Source of the DNA: Alphaproteobacteria bacterium
GTDB taxonomy: Bacteria; Pseudomonadota; Alphaproteobacteria; RF32; CAG-977
Assembly (NCBI GenBank): GCA_017476085.1
Contig: JAFVEJ010000216.1
Coordinates: 1-6,042, forward strand
Direction of reading: 5' to 3'
DNA length: 6,042 nt
Shown here: piece after piece, positions 1-6,042 of the stretch
Numbering within the stretch: the first letter of the stretch is position 1
How the letters are laid out: the number at the start of each line of letters is the position of its first letter
Program-made: the position numbers and the translations under genes
Notes under the pieces: model-generated
Database searches by the model: none
The model's input: only the letters and a program-made list of their open reading frames with translations
What the model was told of the DNA's origin: nothing

Positions 1-2177
1 AGGCGGATTACGTTTCGACCGAAGACGGTACCGGTATCGTTCATATCGCCCCCGGATTCGGTGAAGACGATATGATCGCCTGCCAACCGTATGACATTCC
101 GGTCATTTGTCCCGTTGACGGCAAAGGCTGCTTTACCAAAGAAGTGCCGGATTACGAAGGAATGCAGGTCTTTGAAACGAACGAACCGATCATCAAACGC
201 CTGAAAGCGGAAGGAAAATTGGTTCGTAAGGAAATGTACAAGCATAACTATCCGCACTGCTGGCGCACGGACACGCCGCTGATCTACAAGGCGATCAACA
301 GCTGGTTCGTCAAAGTGACTGAATTCCGCGACCGTATGGTGGAAAACAACAAGACGATCAACTGGATCCCCGAACACGTCAAAAACGGCGCGATGGGAAT
401 GTGGCTGGAAGGCGCGCGCGACTGGTCGATTTCCAGAAACCGTTTCTGGGGAACGCCGATTCCCGTGTGGAAATCCGACGATCCGAAGTATCCGCGCGTG
501 GACGTGTACGGTTCGATCGCCGAACTGGAAAAGGATTTCGGCGTTAAAGTAACCGATCTGCACCGTCCGTTCATCGACACGCTCGTCCGTCCGAATCCGG
601 ACGATCCGACCGGCAAGTCGATGATGCGCCGCGTCGAGGATGTTCTGGACTGTTGGTTCGAATCCGGTTCGATGCCGTTCGCGCAGGTCCATTATCCATT
701 TGAAAACAAGGAATGGTTCGAAAACCATTCTCCGGCGGATTTCATCGTCGAATATCTGGCGCAGACCCGCGGTTGGTTCTATACGCTGATGGTGATGAGC
801 ACGGCTCTGTTTGATCGCGCCCCCTTTAAGACCTGTCTGTGCCACGGCGTCGTTTTGGACGAGAATCAGCAAAAGCTGTCCAAACGTCTGCGCAACTATC
901 CCGATCCGACCGACGTGTTCAACACGCTGGGATCGGACGCTCTGCGGTGGTTTTTGGTGTCCTCGCCGATTTTGCGCGGCGGCAACCTGTCGATCGACCG
1001 CGAAGGCAAGGAAATCGCGAAGTCGTCCCGCAAGGCTTTGATTCCGTTGTGGAACGCGTTCTACTTCTTCACGCTGTACGCCAACGCCGAGGGATTGAAA
1101 GCGAACTTTACGACGACGGCAAAAGACGTGCTGGACCGCTATATTCTGGCAAAAACGCGCGAGCTGGTCAAAGGCCTGACGGAAAAACTGGATGCTTGCG
1201 ACATCGTCGCCGCGTGTTCCGACGTGTCCGATTTTCTGGAGCTGATGAACAACTGGTACATCCGCCGTTCCCGCGCCCGTTTCTGGGACGTTTCCAACGG
1301 ACAGGAAGCCTTTGACGTGCTGTATACGGTTTTGGTAACGCTGACGAAGGCGATCGCGCCGCTGATGCCGTTGACGTGCGAATACATCTACCGCGCCCTG
1401 ACGGGGGAGGAAAGCGTCCATTTGACGGATTATCCCGATTATAACGCCTTTGCGGCGGACGACAAGCTTGTCGCCGATATGGACTTCGTGCGCGCCGTCT
1501 GTTCGACCGCGAAGTCAATCCGCGAAGATCACAAACTGCGCAACCGTCTGCCGTTGGCTTCCATGACGGTGGCGGGAAACAATGCCGGTCGTCTGGCGGA
1601 TTACATCGACTTGATCAAAGACGAAGTGAACGTTAAGGAAGTCGCGTTCGGCAAAGACGTTTCCGATTTGGCCGATCAGACGCTTTACATCATCACGCCG
1701 TTGGTCGGCAAGCGTTTGGGGCGGTTCATGAAAGACATTCTGGCCGCGTCCAAAACAAACGACTGGTCGAAAAACGCGGACGGCACCTTGTCGATCGCCG
1801 GACAGACTTTATTGCCGGAAGAATTCGAACTGCGTCTTGTCCTGAAAGACGGCAACGCGGGACAGGCTCTGCCGGACAACACGGCGGTGGTCGTTCTGGA
1901 CGTGACTTTGCGTCCCGAACTGGAACGCGAAGGCATCGCCCGCGACTTCGTGCGCGTCATTCAGCAAAAACGCAAAGATTCGGGTTTTGACGTATCCGAC
2001 AGAATCACGGTGGCTTATACGTCCGCCGATAATACGGTTCTGGAAGCCCTGAAGGAAAACAAAGCGTACATTTCCGAACAGGTCCTTGCCGTTTCGTTTG
2101 AAGAACAGGCGAACATGAAAGGCGATACCGAAGATGTCGGTGATGCGGCAGTGACGTTCAAAATCGAAAAGGCGTAG
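1..2177 (+). CDS. ileS: Isoleucyl-tRNA synthetase, type 2 (eukaryote-like), 5'-partial
   Basis: Attaches isoleucine to tRNA-Ile in the cytoplasm and hydrolyses mischarged valine. The frame is open to the left edge (first whole codon at base 3), so the ATG at 72 is internal; 724 residues are visible. The window opens inside the CP1 editing domain: GTGIVHIAP at 27-53, then GFGEDD, whose last Asp (69-71) matches the conserved editing Asp (E. coli Asp342). Next come SISRNRFWGTPIPVW (426-470), DVLDCWFESGSMPF, QTRGWFYTL, the KMSKS-loop variant KLSKR (873-887) followed by LRNYPDP, and the anticodon-binding domain with NNWYIRRSRARFW (1248-1286). SKR plus NYPDP, and a C-terminus without the Cys zinc site of E. 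coli-type enzymes, indicate type 2. About 300 N-terminal residues including the HIGH motif lie outside the window. The gene ends in TAG, then a terminator. Identity is very sure; the type-2 assignment is fairly sure. Confidence 0.97.
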   Translation, partial: ADYVSTEDGTGIVHIAPGFGEDDMIACQPYDIPVICPVDGKGCFTKEVPDYEGMQVFETNEPIIKRLKAEGKLVRKEMYKHNYPHCWRTDTPLIYKAINSWFVKVTEFRDRMVENNKTINWIPEHVKNGAMGMWLEGARDWSISRNRFWGTPIPVWKSDDPKYPRVDVYGSIAELEKDFGVKVTDLHRPFIDTLVRPNPDDPTGKSMMRRVEDVLDCWFESGSMPFAQVHYPFENKEWFENHSPADFIVEYLAQTRGWFYTLMVMSTALFDRAPFKTCLCHGVVLDENQQKLSKRLRNYPDPTDVFNTLGSDALRWFLVSSPILRGGNLSIDREGKEIAKSSRKALIPLWNAFYFFTLYANAEGLKANFTTTAKDVLDRYILAKTRELVKGLTEKLDACDIVAACSDVSDFLELMNNWYIRRSRARFWDVSNGQEAFDVLYTVLVTLTKAIAPLMPLTCEYIYRALTGEESVHLTDYPDYNAFAADDKLVADMDFVRAVCSTAKSIREDHKLRNRLPLASMTVAGNNAGRLADYIDLIKDEVNVKEVAFGKDVSDLADQTLYIITPLVGKRLGRFMKDILAASKTNDWSKNADGTLSIAGQTLLPEEFELRLVLKDGNAGQALPDNTAVVVLDVTLRPELEREGIARDFVRVIQQKRKDSGFDVSDRITVAYTSADNTVLEALKENKAYISEQVLAVSFEEQANMKGDTEDVGDAAVTFKIEKA

Positions 2178-2197
2178 TTGTTCTTAATAATTAAGGC

Positions 2198-2229
2198 AAA
2201 AAGCTCCGCCGGAAAGCGGGGCTTTTTTT
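2198..2229 (+). terminator. Rho-independent terminator of ileS
   Basis: A hairpin with stem GCTCCGC / GCGGGGC (seven pairs, one G-T) and loop CGGAAA is flanked by AAAAA on the left and a run of seven T on the right. It starts 21 bases after the ileS stop. The A-run also pairs with the T-run, so it could work in both directions, but no minus-strand gene is near. The T-run ends at 2229, 12 bases before the start of the next gene, so that gene must be reached by read-through or from a promoter upstream of the hairpin. Confidence 0.88.
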
Positions 2230-2231
2230 AT

Positions 2232-2236
2232 GGAGG
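2232..2236 (+). promoter_or_regulatory. Ribosome binding site that sets the aminotransferase start
   Basis: GGAGG lies five bases before the ATG at 2242. The in-frame ATG at 2230 overlaps this site and is preceded only by the terminator T-run, with no Shine-Dalgarno sequence of its own. This favours 2242 as the true start and removes the residues MEEK from the longer reading. Confidence 0.8.
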
Positions 2237-2241
2237 AAAAG

Positions 2242-3432
2242 ATGCTTTCAAAAAAATACAAAGAAATGTTGAGTCAAAAATCGGTCATTCGGGATATGTT
2301 TTATTTTGCTACAGAACGGATTGAAACACACGGCGCTGACAACGTTTTCGATTACAGCATTGGCAATCCGTCCGTTCCCGTACCGGAAGCGTATAACAAA
2401 AAGATTGAAAGATTGCTTGAAGATCCGGATTTTACTCATATTCACGGCTACAGTCCGAATCTTGGCATTTTATCCGTGCGTGAAAAAGTCGCCGATTATT
2501 TGAACGAAACATACGATATGGCTTATAAAGCGGATCATATTTTTATGACATCAGGCGCGGCAAGCGCGCTTTGTCACGCGATTCACTGCGTTATGGAACC
2601 GGGAGAGGAAATTATTGTTTTCGCTCCGTATTTTCCGGAATACCGTCCGTATATCGAACTGGCCGGAGGTATAATGCGCGTTGTTGAAGCGGACACAAAA
2701 GCGTTTCAGATCGACTTTGACAGATTGGAGCAGGCTTTGAACGAAAAAACGGCGGCGGTGATCGTTAATTCCCCCAGCAATCCTTCGGGTGTTGTTTTTT
2801 CAGAGGAAACATTGAAAAAACTGGCCGCTCTTTTGGTCGAAAAACAAAAGCAATACGGCCATGAAATTTTTATTATTTCCGATGAACCGTATCGGGAAAT
2901 CGTGTTTGACGGAAAAACCGTGCCGTATGTGTCAAAGTATTATGACAATACATTATCTTGTTATTCTTTTTCAAAATCGTTGTCCGTTCCCGGCGACCGT
3001 ATCGGGTATCTGGCCGCCAATCCGGCTTGTGTTGATGCGGAAATGATCGCGCCGATGTGCGGACAGGTTTCGCGCGGAACGGGACATAACTGTCCGACGG
3101 CGTTTGTTCAACTGGCGATCGGGGAGCTGATCGGAACGACGGCGGATTTAAGCGTGTATGAAACGAATATGAATTTATTGTATGACGCTTTTACATCATT
3201 GGGCTGCGAATGCGTCCGTCCTGACGGGACGTTTTATCTGTTCCCGAAATCGCCCGAATCGGACGCAAGAGTCTTTTGCAACAAAGCCAAGTATGTAAAT
3301 CTGATTTTTGTTCCGGGGGACAGTTTCGGATGCCCGGGCTATTTCCGCGCCGCATTCTGCAAAGATACGGAAACGGTTAAACGCTCGATTCCCGTTCTGC
3401 GGAAATTTATGCGCGAAACATACGGAATCTGA
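2242..3432 (+). CDS. Pyridoxal-phosphate-dependent aminotransferase, class I/II
   Basis: A cytoplasmic fold-type I transaminase of 396 residues, the usual length for aspartate-aminotransferase-like enzymes. Numbered from the ATG at 2242, the PLP site is complete. Asn180 lies in NSPSNPSG, Asp214 in SDEPYREIVFDG pairs with the pyridine nitrogen, and the Schiff-base Lys245 lies in SFSKSLSVPGDRIGY. Arg369 in YFRAAFC should hold the substrate carboxylate. The N-terminus has the FDYSIGNPSVPVP and HGYSPNLG stretches of the family. The substrate cannot be read from sequence; an amino acid with a 2-oxoacid such as 2-oxoglutarate is expected. The protein resembles the general COG0436 aminotransferases common in Clostridia. 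The gene is more AT-rich than ileS and is separated from it by a terminator, so it is probably not functionally tied to it. Family certain, specificity unknown. Confidence 0.93.
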   Translation: MLSKKYKEMLSQKSVIRDMFYFATERIETHGADNVFDYSIGNPSVPVPEAYNKKIERLLEDPDFTHIHGYSPNLGILSVREKVADYLNETYDMAYKADHIFMTSGAASALCHAIHCVMEPGEEIIVFAPYFPEYRPYIELAGGIMRVVEADTKAFQIDFDRLEQALNEKTAAVIVNSPSNPSGVVFSEETLKKLAALLVEKQKQYGHEIFIISDEPYREIVFDGKTVPYVSKYYDNTLSCYSFSKSLSVPGDRIGYLAANPACVDAEMIAPMCGQVSRGTGHNCPTAFVQLAIGELIGTTADLSVYETNMNLLYDAFTSLGCECVRPDGTFYLFPKSPESDARVFCNKAKYVNLIFVPGDSFGCPGYFRAAFCKDTETVKRSIPVLRKFMRETYGI

Positions 3433-3440
3433 CTGGTTTC

Positions 3441-3469
3441 TGGACTTTTGTTTATTTAACCTTTACAAT
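3441..3469 (+). promoter_or_regulatory. Candidate sigma70-type promoter
   Basis: TACAAT at 3464-3469 matches the -10 consensus at five of six bases. TGGACT at 3441-3446 matches the -35 at four of six, with a 17-base spacer. A start near 3476 would give a leader of about 30 bases holding the ribosome binding site of the DUF2726-like gene. It lies in the only AT-rich gap between the aminotransferase and that gene. Prediction by eye only. Confidence 0.45.
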
Positions 3470-3493
3470 AAGATGTAGGAATAAACTTAAAAA

Positions 3494-3500
3494 AAGGAGG
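3494..3500 (+). promoter_or_regulatory. Strong Shine-Dalgarno site of the DUF2726-like gene
   Basis: AAGGAGG is followed by a five-base spacer before the ATG at 3506. It is a near-perfect match to the anti-Shine-Dalgarno sequence and fixes this start. Confidence 0.85.
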
Positions 3501-3505
3501 CGGCA

Positions 3506-4033
3506 ATGGACGATGAAACGACTTTGATGTCATTGGTGCAGACGCTTCTTTCCAACAACGGCGTTTATGTAATGGTAACGATTATCGGTCTGTTGTTGGG
3601 CGGATACATTATGTTGTGCCTGTTGGCGTGGGTTTCCGATAAACAGCGCGATATTATCAGCAAATATTACAAACCGAAAAAAGTTTTAAATGACGATGAA
3701 GAAAAATTTTTTCTTTTGCTGCGGCAGTCGATTCCGGAAGGCTTTTTTGTTTTCCCTCATGTGTCGATGCGGGCATTGATCGAAACAAATCATTGGGATT
3801 TTTGGGCGCCGTTCAATTTGAAACGGGTCGATTTTGTTATTTGCGATGCGGCTTTAAATATCGTATGTGTCGTCGAATTGGAAGGCGAAAACAAAAAACG
3901 ACATTTAAGACGTCAAAAAATGCTGAAAACGGCCGGTGTTCATGTGTTGCTTTATAATTTGAAAGACAATCCGGAAGCCGGACAAATTCGGCTGAATATC
4001 GATGCCATTCTGAAAGAAAAGAAAAAAGCTTAA
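3506..4033 (+). CDS. Membrane-anchored DUF2726-like protein (PD-(D/E)XK-type fold)
   Basis: A 175-residue protein. Residues about 19-43 form one hydrophobic membrane segment near the N-terminus, followed by a basic stretch (KYYKPKK). The soluble part, residues about 60-170, resembles DUF2726: a 'DDEEKFFLLLRQSIPEGFFVFPHVSMRALI'-type opening (residues 63 to 92), the central KRVDFVICD (Asp109), then VVELEGE (Glu124, Glu126), a basic helix KKRHLRRQKML and AGVHVLLYN. DUF2726 is thought to share the restriction-endonuclease fold. Here the Asp and Glu are kept, but Glu126 stands where a nuclease would usually have Lys, so nuclease activity is doubtful. Its role is unknown. The gene has its own candidate promoter and a strong ribosome binding site. 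Its stop shares bases with that of the convergent J-domain gene. The family call is from motif memory; the membrane anchor is clear. Confidence 0.75.
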   Translation: MDDETTLMSLVQTLLSNNGVYVMVTIIGLLLGGYIMLCLLAWVSDKQRDIISKYYKPKKVLNDDEEKFFLLLRQSIPEGFFVFPHVSMRALIETNHWDFWAPFNLKRVDFVICDAALNIVCVVELEGENKKRHLRRQKMLKTAGVHVLLYNLKDNPEAGQIRLNIDAILKEKKKA

Positions 4034-5085
4034 TCTTTTGTCGGCAGGATTTTTGAATTGTAAGGCTTTTTTTCCGCACCGACGCCTTTTTCCAAATCGG
4101 ATCGGCGGATAAAGACAATCAAGCCTTGATGCGTCATCGCCTGTACCCAAGGTGTCTTCGGTACATATCCTGTCATACGGACCGTTGTTTGTGCCGGTAA
4201 AACAGCTAAAATACCGCTTTTTGTACTGGGAGCCTGATAAGCGGAAACATTGTCTTTTCGAGTATGATACAGCTGAGTTTCATCGGACAGGCCGAAAGGC
4301 AAAAAGATAACGTTTTGCTGTTCATAATCAGCCAAATCATAAGAATTATCCGGTAATAAGCGCGAAAGATACGGAAAAGAAAAAAGCAGTAAAACAATCA
4401 GAATGCCGATAAAAACAGGGAGGTAAACACGCAGTGTATCCGTTCCTTTAATTTTCCATTCGTCCGGTTCATAGCGGTACGGAGCTTCGGGAAGAATGTT
4501 CAGGAACGTATTGACTTTCGCACGTTCCGGCTGATCGGGCGCGAACCACCGCGCCTGTTCCGCCAGAAATTTTGCTAAACCATACCGTTTTTCGCTGTTG
4601 AAAGCCGCCGCGTTTTGCAGCAGCATATCAAAGTTTTTGTCAGCGGGTTGTTCCCGCATGGCTCTGGCTTGCTTTAACAAACGCCAGCTTTTAACCGGAG
4701 AAATCAGAAATTTTTTCCAGATTTTCATTGCGGCTTTGAATTGCCGACGGGAAGCGCAGGGGCGGCAATATACGCCGCCTTGCGAAATGTTTTCACCGAC
4801 ATCAAAAAAAATGAACCGCGGCTGATGCGCATGCCGGCCGCATAGACAGCAAGGAATAAAATCGGCGGCGGCATCAGGCAGATTGTCGTAAGCTTTCCGG
4901 GCATCGGGATCGGTTAAAACCCGATAAGATTCATTAATTTTCAGGTAGATTGCTCCGGCGTTCGGATCATGGTTTTTGTCGGGATGATACAGTTTAACTT
5001 CGCGGCGAAAAGCGTTTTTTATTTCCTTTTCGCTGGCCGTTTCATCAACATGCAGTATGGCGTAGTATCCTTTTTTATCCTTCAC
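4030..5085 (-). CDS. J-domain protein with Cys4 site, one TM segment and SH3-like C-terminus
   Basis: A probable DnaK co-chaperone bound to the inner membrane. Read from the GTG at 5085 (351 residues): the J-domain is at about 5-69 with the HPD triad at 34-36 (LYHPDKN), which stimulates Hsp70 ATPase in the family. A four-Cys site follows, CxxC at 80-83 or so and CxxC at 107-110, likely binding zinc. Then come a helical region (about 115-200), one membrane segment at about 219-240 (VYLPVFIGILIVLLLFSF), and a C-terminal stretch (about 275-335; SAYQAPSTKSG, PWVQAMTHQGLIVFI) that reads like a bacterial SH3 domain. Basic residues before the membrane segment suggest the J-domain is cytoplasmic and the SH3-like part periplasmic. 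The start is uncertain: GTG at 5085 overlaps the upstream stop as GTGA, with GGGG nine bases before it; TTG at 5091 adds two residues but leaves only a three-base spacer. The J-domain is sure; the C-terminal call is tentative. Confidence 0.88.
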   Translation of the reverse strand: MKDKKGYYAILHVDETASEKEIKNAFRREVKLYHPDKNHDPNAGAIYLKINESYRVLTDPDARKAYDNLPDAAADFIPCCLCGRHAHQPRFIFFDVGENISQGGVYCRPCASRRQFKAAMKIWKKFLISPVKSWRLLKQARAMREQPADKNFDMLLQNAAAFNSEKRYGLAKFLAEQARWFAPDQPERAKVNTFLNILPEAPYRYEPDEWKIKGTDTLRVYLPVFIGILIVLLLFSFPYLSRLLPDNSYDLADYEQQNVIFLPFGLSDETQLYHTRKDNVSAYQAPSTKSGILAVLPAQTTVRMTGYVPKTPWVQAMTHQGLIVFIRRSDLEKGVGAEKKPYNSKILPTKD

Positions 5086-6042
5086 GCCCAAACACCCCGT
5101 TTTGATTCGGTTTCAAGTTCTTGAGTTAAAATGATAAATTGATCCGTGTGATCAACCTTGACCGTTCCCGTATAATTCAACGCCGATAAAGTCTGTGTGA
5201 AAATGAAACGGATTTTTTCATCAAAAGCGTCAGGCAAATCGTTTTGATGGCGTATGATCAAGTCAAACCGACGCTCGCTGCGGTGAGCCAGTCCGTCCAT
5301 TTGCAGATTGCCCAGTCGTGTCAGATTCAAATCCAAAACGAAACGGACGGCATTCGGTTTGGAGACTGTTCCTTTTTGCCGGTGGCCGTTTTCGTGCGGT
5401 TTTTGCAAATAAAGAGAAACCGGTTCGACTATTGCGCCGGATAAAAAAGGAACGGTCCATCCTTTCCAAGAGCTTCGGCCATCCGTGACTTTTTTTGGTG
5501 AAGCGGTGATTTCTTTTTCGATTTGAGCAAGCAGACTATGCCCCTTTTCACCTAAACTTTGCAATACGGCGACGCTTGATTCCCCGATAAAATAAGAAAC
5601 CGGCACGTTTCGGGAAGCGGTGTTGATAAAAGAAATGATTTGCGCCGGCAATTTATTGCCGATTTGCGGCAGGGCGTTTTTGAAAGATTCGAACGATGCC
5701 GAATCCGTGTCTCGCAGCAAATTCAACGTTTCTTCAATTCCTCGGAAAACGGGATTGTCCGTATGCTCCGTTAAAGAGAATGCCGGCGGCTCGGCTATTT
5801 CCGTAATTTGAACATTGACCGGTGTCAAATGCGGCAGTTGAATTTTTTCTTCCAGTGCCAATACGCCTATTTTGGTAATAACCAGAGGAGCCGAGCGTTC
5901 TTTAAAATCGAAAACGACTCCTTTTAAAGGGAAGGGGGAGGGCAAGATTTGCGTTGTTTTTTCGGCAGATGAGGATGTTGGGGAAGAGATTTGTTCGGGC
6001 GCCGGTTCCGCAGGAAGGGGCAGAGGATGATCTTTAATAAAC
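5082..6042 (-). CDS. FliK-like C-terminal domain protein, 5'-partial
   Basis: The frame is open to the right edge, giving 319 visible residues, so a TTG at 5945 is not the start. The visible N-terminal part (about residues 1-40) is a Pro/Ser/Ala-rich linker, such as PLPLPAEPAPEQISSPTSSS. The middle is a helical region of no family I know. Near plus-strand 5480-5400 it has a SWKGWTVPFLSGAIVEPVSLYL stretch in parts (W, P, PV-LYL). The region 5354-5150 reads as strand-strand-helix-strand: FVLDLNLTRLGNLQMDGL, RFDLIIRH, LPDAFDEKIRFIFTQTLSAL, then TGTVKV. That order and the LG-x-LQ pattern resemble the C-terminal domain of flagellar hook-length control protein FliK (Flg_hook), in a divergent form I associate with alphaproteobacterial conserved proteins. 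True FliK function (hook length sensing, export substrate switching) is not shown. It ends in TGA, overlapping the next gene's GTG start by four bases, so the two are co-transcribed. Confidence 0.6.
   Translation of the reverse strand, partial: FIKDHPLPLPAEPAPEQISSPTSSSAEKTTQILPSPFPLKGVVFDFKERSAPLVITKIGVLALEEKIQLPHLTPVNVQITEIAEPPAFSLTEHTDNPVFRGIEETLNLLRDTDSASFESFKNALPQIGNKLPAQIISFINTASRNVPVSYFIGESSVAVLQSLGEKGHSLLAQIEKEITASPKKVTDGRSSWKGWTVPFLSGAIVEPVSLYLQKPHENGHRQKGTVSKPNAVRFVLDLNLTRLGNLQMDGLAHRSERRFDLIIRHQNDLPDAFDEKIRFIFTQTLSALNYTGTVKVDHTDQFIILTQELETESKRGVWA

Noticed and set aside
72..74. ATG at 72 as start of ileS
   Set aside because: The upstream codons from base 3 encode the conserved GTGIVHIAP editing motif in the same frame, so this Met is internal.
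1139..1518. Antisense open frames within ileS on the minus strand
   Set aside because: Arg/Ser-rich translations with no family character, produced by the strong codon bias of ileS; no ribosome binding site or conserved motif.
3433..3505. Possible small RNA or terminator between the aminotransferase and the DUF2726-like gene
   Set aside because: No stable hairpin is visible in these 73 AT-rich bases; a promoter plus ribosome binding site explains them better.
3976..3993. Inverted repeat AGCCG / CGGCT as a terminator
   Set aside because: Five pairs with an eight-base loop inside a coding region and no T-run after it on either strand.
4598..4825. Plus-strand open frame opposite the J-domain gene
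   Set aside because: It is a shadow of the clearly coding minus-strand frame (Cys4 and helical region) and has no recognisable domain.
5943..5945. TTG as start of the FliK-like gene on the minus strand
   Set aside because: The frame stays open from here to base 6042 with a plausible Pro/Ser-rich protein sequence and no stop, so the start is beyond the window.

Overview
The window carries five protein-coding genes and no RNA gene, mobile element or CRISPR array that I can support. Two genes are cut by the window edges. The best fit is a Gram-negative proteobacterium, probably an alphaproteobacterium of moderate GC. Three things point that way: a eukaryote-like (type 2) isoleucyl-tRNA synthetase, as known from Rickettsia and relatives; a FliK-like protein with an LG-x-LQ-x-DGL / RFDL pattern that I associate with alphaproteobacteria; and a J-domain membrane protein next to it. 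This assignment is inference from protein character, not from a search.

Layout, plus strand: the C-terminal two thirds of ileS fill 1-2177 and end in a strong intrinsic terminator (2198-2229). The terminator's T-run ends one base before an ATG that looks like a start, but that ATG spans the ribosome binding site of the next gene. I therefore start the PLP-dependent aminotransferase at 2242 (to 3432). After a 73-base gap with a plausible sigma70-type promoter comes a small membrane-anchored DUF2726-like protein (3506-4033). Layout, minus strand: a two-gene unit enters from the right edge. It consists of a FliK-like C-terminal protein (open at the right edge, ending at 5082) and then a J-domain / Cys4 / transmembrane / SH3-like protein (5085 to 4030), joined by a GTGA start/stop overlap. 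The two strands converge at 4030-4033, where the two stop codons share the palindrome TTAA.

The plus-strand genes look like separate housekeeping or metabolic units. ileS is richer in G+C-ending codons, as expected for a highly expressed gene, while the following genes are visibly more AT-rich. The minus-strand pair is translationally coupled and may serve an envelope- or secretion-associated function. Its J-domain protein would place a co-chaperone domain in the cytoplasm and an SH3-like domain in the periplasm. I see no complete, clearly new system here. The most unusual item is that J-domain protein and its coupling to a FliK-like gene.
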